DNA of 26,039 nt from Bacteroidales bacterium UBA1189 (GTDB taxonomy: Bacteria > Bacteroidota > Bacteroidia > Bacteroidales > Bacteroidaceae), in assembly GCA_002309805.1 (NCBI GenBank), contig DBYJ01000042.1:1-26039 (forward strand). Reading direction: 5' to 3'. Below the pieces are notes generated by a model that saw only the letters and a list, made by a program, of their open reading frames with translations, had not been told where the DNA came from and did not search any database. Both the position numbers and the translations under genes were made by a program. Positions 21,051 through 26,039 of the stretch are shown piece by piece; position 1 is the stretch's first letter, and each line of letters begins with the position of its first letter.

Positions 21051-22199
21051 ATGAAAACGAAACAATCATTTTTACTTTCCATACTTGTGCTTGCATCAGC
21101 CTTGTCTACACAGGCCCAGACTCCACCCTCAGGAGATGTCACCCGAACCTATTATCGCGAAATAGGCGGCATCTTCTATAAACTCCGGGGTGATAAAGCT
21201 ACCGTTTTTGAGAGGTATCTGGATTATAAGCCCTATTTTGACAATGTGGTCATTCCCTCTACCGTTACCTACCAAGGGGTTGAATATACCGTCACAACTA
21301 TTGGGGCAAATGCTTTTTCAGGTAGCTATGGCCTGATCTCTATCACTATTCCTAATACCGTCACTTCCATAGGAACAGGGGCTTTCTATGGCTGCATCGG
21401 ACTGCGTTCTTTCCGCTTCCCAGAAGGGGTCACCTCAATTGGCGAGACAGCCTTTACAAATTGTACAGGCCTGGCCTCCATTTACATCCCTAAAACGGTA
21501 ACATACATCGGAGAAACGGCATTTAATTCCTGTTCGTGCCTTACCTCCATCGAGGTTGAGGAAGGCAATCCCGTCTTCGATAGCCGCGACGGCTGTAATG
21601 CCATCATCGAAACCGCTACCAACGCCCTGAAGGTGGGATGCGAGAATACGATTATCCCCAACTCCGTAACCACTATTCTTGATGGTGCTTTCAGCTATCG
21701 CCACTATCTGAAAACCATTGAAATTCCCAGTAGCGTCACAACTATTGAGGCCGCATTCTACAATTCGGGCCTCACCACGATTTCTCTTCCAAGCAGCGTC
21801 AGGATTATAAACCGGGCTTTTCAGAATTGTTACAATCTGGAATCAGTAGCCATTTTGGGAGCCGATATCACCATTGCCGGGTATGCTTTTTATGGCTGTG
21901 AGAAACTGAAATCCCTTACTCTTTTCGCCCCAGAGCCACCCAAGATTACACAAGAAACATTCATTTTCAACTTAGCCCAGATTACGCTCCACGTTCTCCC
22001 CGGCTGCGAAGAGGCCTACTCACAGGCTGAGTATTGGAAGGACTTTCATATCGTCGGAGATGCAGACCCCACGAACATAACCTCAACCACACTTCTTTCC
22101 GATACCGATGAAACGACATACGACCTTTTGGGACGTCCTGTCGATAGCCATTACAAAGGCATTGCCATCCGAGACGGAAAGAAAATAATCATCAAATAA
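21051..22199 (+). CDS. BspA-type leucine-rich repeat surface protein, short paralogue
   Basis: A 382-residue secreted protein, a paralogue of the preceding one. The signal peptide (MKTKQSFLLSILVLASAL) ends near TQA. The entry module is typical of BspA proteins (EIGGIFYKLRGDKATVF, then VVIPSTVTYQGVEYTVTTIG), followed by about nine LRR_5 repeats (about 82-310). One repeat is interrupted by the known type of insert EEGNPVFDSRDGCNAIIET. The end repeats the neighbour's pattern: FAPEPP, LHVLPGCEEAYSQ, IVGDAD, then the 26-residue tag YDLLGRP/KGIAIRDGKK. It lacks the DUF3244-like domain. The gap to the upstream gene is 23 bases. A ligand-binding surface role is inferred. Confidence 0.88.
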   Translation: MKTKQSFLLSILVLASALSTQAQTPPSGDVTRTYYREIGGIFYKLRGDKATVFERYLDYKPYFDNVVIPSTVTYQGVEYTVTTIGANAFSGSYGLISITIPNTVTSIGTGAFYGCIGLRSFRFPEGVTSIGETAFTNCTGLASIYIPKTVTYIGETAFNSCSCLTSIEVEEGNPVFDSRDGCNAIIETATNALKVGCENTIIPNSVTTILDGAFSYRHYLKTIEIPSSVTTIEAAFYNSGLTTISLPSSVRIINRAFQNCYNLESVAILGADITIAGYAFYGCEKLKSLTLFAPEPPKITQETFIFNLAQITLHVLPGCEEAYSQAEYWKDFHIVGDADPTNITSTTLLSDTDETTYDLLGRPVDSHYKGIAIRDGKKIIIK

Positions 22200-22227
22200 A
22201 ACGGTCTAACCTTCAATAAAAAACACT

Positions 22228-23664
22228 ATGAAAAAGCTGGTCATACTGATTATATCCCTTCTCTCTGTAAGCAGTATATGGGCGCAGTACAAAGGCCCTT
22301 TCTTCCCCACAGGAACCACATGGTCGGAAGCCTGGATTCTCACAGGAGAAGTGAAGGGCGAATTGCCTTCCACAACGTATGAAGTGGGTACCGATACCCT
22401 TATTAATGATACCATCTACAAGCGCATTCTGGTGAATGGAGCAGAAAGCGGCAAATGGTTACGCGAAGAAAAACAGCGCGTCTGGCTGCGAAGGGATGAT
22501 TTCCCGAAGGAAATCATGCTCTACAATTTTGCCTGGTACGATCAATATTATGTATATTACAAGACCAACGTCCGGCAATACGTTGAAAAAGGCGTGCTGA
22601 AGGAAGATACCTTCTATATTGATAGGAAGTCAGTTGTGTGCTTAGAATCGTATTATGACAACTTCTATATTGAATTTGAATACTTCGATTTCGATGCTGT
22701 GCAGATGCTTTATGGAATCGGCATGGCAACAGAGCCTTATAAGGATTGCTGTATCCTGGGCTGTATGCTGCCCGACGAGATGGAACATGCCACACGACAA
22801 TGCCAGCTGCTTTCGTTCAGCCGAGACGGGAAACTTATCTACGACTATAAAAAACAGTTCGTTCATTGCGAAGTCTTCACCCGAAATATGCCACCCACAG
22901 CCGGCGTTGATGTCTGGCTCTATTCCGAATGGGAAGGGCTCGTTCAAGGAGAAGATATCCGTCTCGACAGCATCAGGGGAAACCACATTTACGTCAGCGG
23001 ACATTATAACAACAAAGTCACAAGTGACAACTATAAAATCAATTTAGGCAGCTTCGAGGCAGGGGAATACCAGATTGTCTATACTGCTGTTGATGACTCG
23101 GATTTCATGCTAGATGTCGTAAACTATATCCCCCTGACGGTCAACGAAATTGCTGTTGATGTACCTCGTGGACTGATTCCTTTGTATGGAGCAGCAAAGG
23201 ACCATGAATTTCATCCCACAATAGACTATGTTACCGATATTACAGCCACCATAGAAAACGACAGCCTACGTATTTCGGGATGGCTCTTCTTTAATGACTG
23301 GGCCGAGCAATACTGCTATTACGAAGTTCATGGCGACTCCATCTATCTGGAAACAGCAGAAAAATGGGGAAGATTCTTGCCAACATCCCCTTATGGAGGA
23401 CTCTTTCCCATAGATTTCACCGTTCCCTTCAACGACGATCATTGCACCATCCATGTGGCAGAAAAATATGGACGCTCCTATACCAATAACGGATATACAG
23501 CCCATCATCAAATCTATAACACGCTGAAATACGACTTTACATCCGTCAATAATACGCTCTACGATTCTCCTTCGCCAATATTCTATGATTTGCAAGGCCG
23601 ACCTTCTGAAAGAGCACAAAGAGGGCTCTACATCAAAGACGGGAAGAAAATCCTGGTAAAATAA
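22228..23664 (+). CDS. secreted protein of unknown function with C-terminal tag
   Basis: A 478-residue protein with a signal peptide (MKKLVILIISLLSVSSIWAQ). The first 170 residues show a pattern common in Bacteroidetes secreted proteins: FFPTGTTWSEAW, then a D-T-L-I-N-D-T-I-Y-K-R strand, then WLREEKQRVWLRRDDF and MLYNFAWYD. This looks like a beta-rich module also present, in looser form, in the last protein of the cluster. The middle (about 215-440) is not recognised. There are no LRRs. The C-terminus carries the 26-residue tag (YDLQGRP, then RGLYIKDGKK). It begins 28 bases after the LRR gene, likely in the same operon. Function unknown. Confidence 0.8.
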   Translation: MKKLVILIISLLSVSSIWAQYKGPFFPTGTTWSEAWILTGEVKGELPSTTYEVGTDTLINDTIYKRILVNGAESGKWLREEKQRVWLRRDDFPKEIMLYNFAWYDQYYVYYKTNVRQYVEKGVLKEDTFYIDRKSVVCLESYYDNFYIEFEYFDFDAVQMLYGIGMATEPYKDCCILGCMLPDEMEHATRQCQLLSFSRDGKLIYDYKKQFVHCEVFTRNMPPTAGVDVWLYSEWEGLVQGEDIRLDSIRGNHIYVSGHYNNKVTSDNYKINLGSFEAGEYQIVYTAVDDSDFMLDVVNYIPLTVNEIAVDVPRGLIPLYGAAKDHEFHPTIDYVTDITATIENDSLRISGWLFFNDWAEQYCYYEVHGDSIYLETAEKWGRFLPTSPYGGLFPIDFTVPFNDDHCTIHVAEKYGRSYTNNGYTAHHQIYNTLKYDFTSVNNTLYDSPSPIFYDLQGRPSERAQRGLYIKDGKKILVK

Positions 23665-23810
23665 TGCGGCAATTGGCAGAAAGGAACTATAAAAGTTATA
23701 AAATGAAAAAAAGTCGGTTCTCTCATGCAGTATTAGGGACTATCGCTCCGTTTATATAGTAGAGGCTCATCTGAAATTCAAATTAAAAGTTTACTAATAA
23801 ATCGTAGGGT

Positions 23811-24299
23811 ATGAAAAGGAATTATCTGTTATTGCTATCTATCGCGTTGCTCGCTGTTGCCTGCGGCAAGATTGACCTGTCGGAAAAGGAATGGAGCGGT
23901 ATTCCCGAAGGTCCTTATTTGGACTTTGCAGAGATAAAGAAAGTCGTCATCGAAGATTCCCTTTTTTTCGATGGGAGTGGTAAAAGGGTTGAGGTAGAAA
24001 TAAACCCCGATGTGAAGGAACGAATGTTGACGTATATGAAAGATTTTTATTACAACAGGTGTGATTCCCTGACAATAAGTTGCCTGGGAAAGCCAATTGT
24101 GAAGGCTATACTTTGGCCTGGAATACAGTCTTACATTCCTAAAGGATTAAGCATTGCGTTAGATGGCGATAGGCTTATGTCTGAACGACCGAGTTTTTTG
24201 GTTGAATCATGCGAAGATCATTCCGATTGTAACCTTTTCATAAAGCAGTTGAAAAAGACAAAGATTCCCATAACCTATACGAAACATACCCCTTTTTGA
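23811..24299 (+). CDS. small lipoprotein, unknown
   Basis: A 162-residue predicted lipoprotein. The hydrophobic start MKRNYLLLLSIALLAVACGK has a lipobox-like AVAC (Cys18). The mature part is mixed alpha/beta with many Asp and Lys and two or three extra cysteines (CDSLTISC, ESCEDHSDC). I recognise no family. It differs from all other secreted proteins of the cluster in lacking the 26-residue C-terminal tag, as expected if it is anchored by lipid instead. It stands apart, with 146 bases before it and a new promoter after it. Confidence 0.7.
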   Translation: MKRNYLLLLSIALLAVACGKIDLSEKEWSGIPEGPYLDFAEIKKVVIEDSLFFDGSGKRVEVEINPDVKERMLTYMKDFYYNRCDSLTISCLGKPIVKAILWPGIQSYIPKGLSIALDGDRLMSERPSFLVESCEDHSDCNLFIKQLKKTKIPITYTKHTPF

Positions 24300-24367
24300 C
24301 GACACGGCCGGCAGAGAAGGAAAACCGCCCGAACGGACGAATTGTAAGATTTTTGTAAGGTTTTTTT

Positions 24368-24399
24368 CTTGGTTAATTCTCTCGAATGCGTTACTTTTG
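24368..24399 (+). promoter_or_regulatory. promoter of last secreted-protein gene
   Basis: CTTG (one mismatch to TTTG) at 24368-24371, 20 bases, then TACTTTTG at 24392-24399. An in-frame ATG at 24386 overlaps this promoter, so it cannot be the start of a transcript made from it. The ATG at 24452 is preferred. Confidence 0.6.
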
Positions 24400-24451
24400 T
24401 CCACAAAAATGTTTAACTAAACATCCGAACGGAGGAAAAAAAAGTACTACT

Positions 24452-25270
24452 ATGAAAACTTTACGATTTATATCATGTCTGATAGTCATTGTATGCGGTA
24501 TGATGAGCACCTCTGCGGAGTCAAGATTCTACAAAGCAAACAGCGTTCGTATAAAGTATCTTTATTGGCTTGTTGAGGCTTCGGACGTAGATCCGAACCG
24601 TGACAAAGTCTGGTTTGCGGAAATGTGGACTGGCAACGACACCATTGTGGATGGTTACTCCTGTGTTACACTTTGGGATCAGAACGAAGGTGAGGAACCG
24701 AAGCTTGTCGGATGTTTACGTGAAGATGAGAATGGCTTTGTTTGGCGCTATTACTGGGATTATTCAAAGTTGGTAGGTGGTGATAGTGATTGGATTTCTA
24801 AGCAGTTAGACTACTGCGGATTGACTAATAACTGGGCATTTCTGTATGACTTTTCCAATCCCGACTGGAAAAATGGAATAGCAATAGAAGTAGGCAGTAG
24901 CGACCCTAATGATCACAGAACCATTAAATTATATGGTGTAGAAGACAGGATAATAGCTGAGAATGGAGAAGAAATCCCCAGAGCACAGTTCGGATTTCTC
25001 ATTTATGGTATTGGGAATACTAGTACTCTGTTTGAAAGTCGGCTGTTAGGACCGGCATCAAGATATGGAACCACTGTGCTTGAATACTGGCGTGACGGTG
25101 AGTTACTGCTTAAGAATTATATGATTACTGAAGAAATTAAAATAGCAATGAAGATAGAGTCTGTATCAATGCCACAAAAAGTGGAGTTATACGACCTTAC
25201 CGGCTGTCCCGTGGATGGCACGCAGAAGGGCATCCTCATTCATGACGGAAAGAAAGTCTTGGTGAAGTAA
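24452..25270 (+). CDS. secreted protein with C-terminal tag
   Basis: A 272-residue protein with a signal peptide (MKTLRFISCLIVIVCGMMST, cleavage near SAES). The start at 24452 is chosen because the signal peptide begins there, GGAGGAAAAA precedes it, and the promoter covers the upstream alternative. The body resembles the N-terminal module of the 22228-23664 protein: WTGNDTIVDGYSCVTLW, then VGCLREDENGFVWRYY and FLYDFSNPDW. That pattern (a D-T-I-V-x-G strand followed by 'reading' of a value) is frequent in uncharacterised Bacteroidetes secreted proteins. The tag at the end is YDLTGCP, then KGILIHDGKK. It has its own promoter and a strong terminator, hence a separate transcript. Function unknown. 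Confidence 0.8.
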   Translation: MKTLRFISCLIVIVCGMMSTSAESRFYKANSVRIKYLYWLVEASDVDPNRDKVWFAEMWTGNDTIVDGYSCVTLWDQNEGEEPKLVGCLREDENGFVWRYYWDYSKLVGGDSDWISKQLDYCGLTNNWAFLYDFSNPDWKNGIAIEVGSSDPNDHRTIKLYGVEDRIIAENGEEIPRAQFGFLIYGIGNTSTLFESRLLGPASRYGTTVLEYWRDGELLLKNYMITEEIKIAMKIESVSMPQKVELYDLTGCPVDGTQKGILIHDGKKVLVK

Positions 25271-25344
25271 CCCTTCGCCCACGGCCGAGGAAAACCGCTA
25301 AGCGGTTCTACAATAAGCTTACTTTTTCGATACGATGCATCACC

Positions 25345-25382
25345 ATCTCCCCGTTGCCTGCGAAGGCGGCGGGGAGATTTTT
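25345..25382 (+). terminator. rho-independent terminator of secreted-protein locus
   Basis: The outer stem is ATCTCCCCG (25345-25353) with CGGGGAGAT (25370-25378). An inner stem GCCT/AGGC is closed by a GCGA tetraloop, and the run of five T ends at 25382. A smaller hairpin, AACCGC-taa-GCGGTT, precedes it at 25293-25307. Confidence 0.9.
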
Positions 25383-25431
25383 GCCGCCTGAACGGAAATC
25401 TAATTCTTACGCAGAAAGCACTAAAAATATT

Positions 25432-25449
25432 CGGATAATTCGGATAATT
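25432..25449. repeat. 9-base direct repeat CGGATAATT
   Basis: Two adjacent perfect copies, at 25432-25440 and 25441-25449. The second, extended to CGGATAATTCGCC (25441-25453), is inversely repeated at 25495-25507 (GGCGAATTGTACG, 11 of 13). A TATCTTTG promoter box lies between the arms. Confidence 0.75.
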
Positions 25450-25475
25450 CGCCGTTTAGAGACATAAACAGGAAA

Positions 25476-25752
25476 TATCTTTGTCGGCAAATTAGGCGAA
25501 TTGTACGAATGGCATTGCGGCGTGGGCTTCGCACGCCGAGAGGGTTTTCCCGTTCAGCCGATTTTACGCCTTTTTTCTCGCGCGCACACGCGCACGAGGC
25601 GGCGGGTGGCGCGTTCGTCATCTTTTGCCCCTGACGCGCCCAGAGGCGAAATTTTGGGCGTTATTTCGCGTGCCAGTTCGTGGCGCCCGTTGAGGGAAGG
25701 GAGGGGAAACTTGCTGTGGCTCCCTGAGACGCGGCATGAAGCGTCTTTTTCT
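25476..25752 (+). ncRNA. candidate non-coding RNA
   Basis: A perfect -7 box TATCTTTG lies at 25476-25483, and a terminator-like hairpin AGACGC (25727-25732)/GCGTCT (25741-25746), followed by TTTTCTT, lies at the end. The roughly 260-base stretch between is GC-rich and full of short self-complementary words (for example GGCGTGGGCTTCGCACGCC, near 25519-25537, a hairpin). The only open frame needs a TTG start and is Arg-rich and low in complexity. No -33 box at normal spacing and no known RNA family recognised, so this is a hypothesis. Confidence 0.35.
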
Positions 25753-25791
25753 TAGTAAAGGCCTTGTAGGAGAGAAAGTTAACGTGGAAGC

Positions 25792-25815
25792 ATTACAGTT
25801 ATTACAATTACAGTT
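25792..25815. repeat. iteron-like block, left
   Basis: ATTACAGTT (25792-25800), ATTACA (25801-25806) and ATTACAGTT (25807-25815). This is a 24-base block of two 9-mers and one 6-mer, where the 6-mer is the first six bases of the 9-mer. Confidence 0.85.
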
Positions 25816-25933
25816 AGTTTTTTGAGGGTAGGCTATCTCTTTAATCCTCCTTTTTATTATATATATTATTAATAATTAGTATATTATATATAGAAATGGA
25901 TGAAAAAAGGAAAAGTACACCCTTCGAAAAAAC

Positions 25934-25957
25934 AACTGTAATAACTGTAATTGTAAT
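25934..25957. repeat. iteron-like block, right (inverted)
   Basis: AACTGTAAT (25934-25942), AACTGTAAT (25943-25951) and TGTAAT (25952-25957). Read on the other strand this is the same word set as 25792-25815, with the 6-mer at one end instead of the middle. The two blocks are inverted across a 118-base A/T-rich spacer. Confidence 0.85.
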
Positions 25958-26014
25958 GCTCGGCTGGTTTTGCCTCTTCTAAAAGACAGAAAGACAATAG
26001 AGTATAATCATGCT

Positions 26015-26038
26015 GTTCCAGTTCCAATTGTTCCAATT
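26015..26038. repeat. GTTCCAATT block with 6+9+9 design
   Basis: GTTCCA (26015-26020), GTTCCAATT (26021-26029) and GTTCCAATT (26030-26038). It has the same length and plan as the neighbouring blocks but a different word. It may continue past the window. Confidence 0.8.
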
Positions 26039-26039
26039 A

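Larger units (their letters stand above)
25383..26039. other. non-coding right edge
   Basis: No convincing protein gene is seen in the last 657 bases. They contain a 9-base tandem repeat, a candidate small RNA, and a pair of inverted iteron-like blocks around an A/T-rich spacer (which includes the 12-base palindrome ATTATTAATAAT at 25865-25876). A third block of like design runs to the window edge, where the region is cut. Confidence 0.6.

Noticed and set aside
23703..23759. 18-codon open frame after the third tagged protein
   Set aside because: Starts ATGAAAAAAAGT but has no hydrophobic segment and no family resemblance to small peptides such as smalltalk.
25501..25755. 84-codon plus-strand frame near the right edge
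   Set aside because: TTG start, Arg/Ser-rich low-complexity product, no recognisable domain. Better explained as part of a structured non-coding region.
25792..26038. CRISPR array
   Set aside because: Repeat units are only 6-9 bases, adjacent and without spacers. No cas genes are present in the window.
1..26039. tRNA, rRNA or riboswitch genes
   Set aside because: Gaps were read for cloverleaf ends (CCA-type acceptors, GTTCnA T-loops) and known riboswitch cores, and none was found. A covariance-model search was not possible here.

Overview
The window reads as chromosome from a member of the Bacteroidales, most likely Prevotellaceae or a close relative. Four things point there: promoters of the Bacteroidetes type (TTTG, about 20 bases, then TAnnTTTG), starts without Shine-Dalgarno sequences, a b558-type succinate dehydrogenase/fumarate reductase operon, and BspA-type leucine-rich-repeat proteins with a Prevotella-like C-terminal tag. 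Core genes are GC-rich. The secreted-protein block (about 17.6-25.3 kb) and a small insert inside the sdh operon look richer in A+T.

Left part (1-2016): a small accessory module with a DUF4248-like protein, an HU-family DNA-binding protein and a 31-residue 'smalltalk' peptide. The genes are separated by structured GC-rich repeats and short tandem repeats. Next, on the minus strand (2017-8840), come dprA, an OmpA-like/TPR lipoprotein, a secreted S9 peptidase and a XerD-type tyrosine recombinase. From a divergent junction at about 8.88 kb a plus-strand housekeeping run follows: aroQ, an O-methyltransferase, rbfA and a LolC/LolE-like permease. The three-subunit sdhC-sdhA-sdhB operon comes after it. 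A four-helix-bundle (23S rRNA intervening-sequence type) gene, flanked by inverted TTTAACG-type repeats, sits between sdhA and sdhB.

Right part (15.9-25.3 kb): a membrane-anchored TPR protein with a C-terminal HTH-like region lies 21 bases upstream of a run of secreted proteins. Five of them (two with clear BspA-type LRRs, one with a degenerate LRR-like start, two with a shared non-LRR fold) end in the same ungapped 26-residue module (YDLxGxP ... G ... GKKxxx[KR]) at the extreme C-terminus. The module resembles a type IX secretion sorting signal. A small lipoprotein between the last two lacks it. I infer a regulator plus tagged-surface-protein locus.

The last 770 bases hold no convincing gene. 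They contain a strong terminator, a candidate non-coding RNA, and three blocks built on the same 6+9+9-base repeat plan from two different words. Across the window, many intergenic gaps contain short-period (7-9 base) imperfect tandem repeats of differing sequence, often ending at a start codon. This is the least explained feature of the region.
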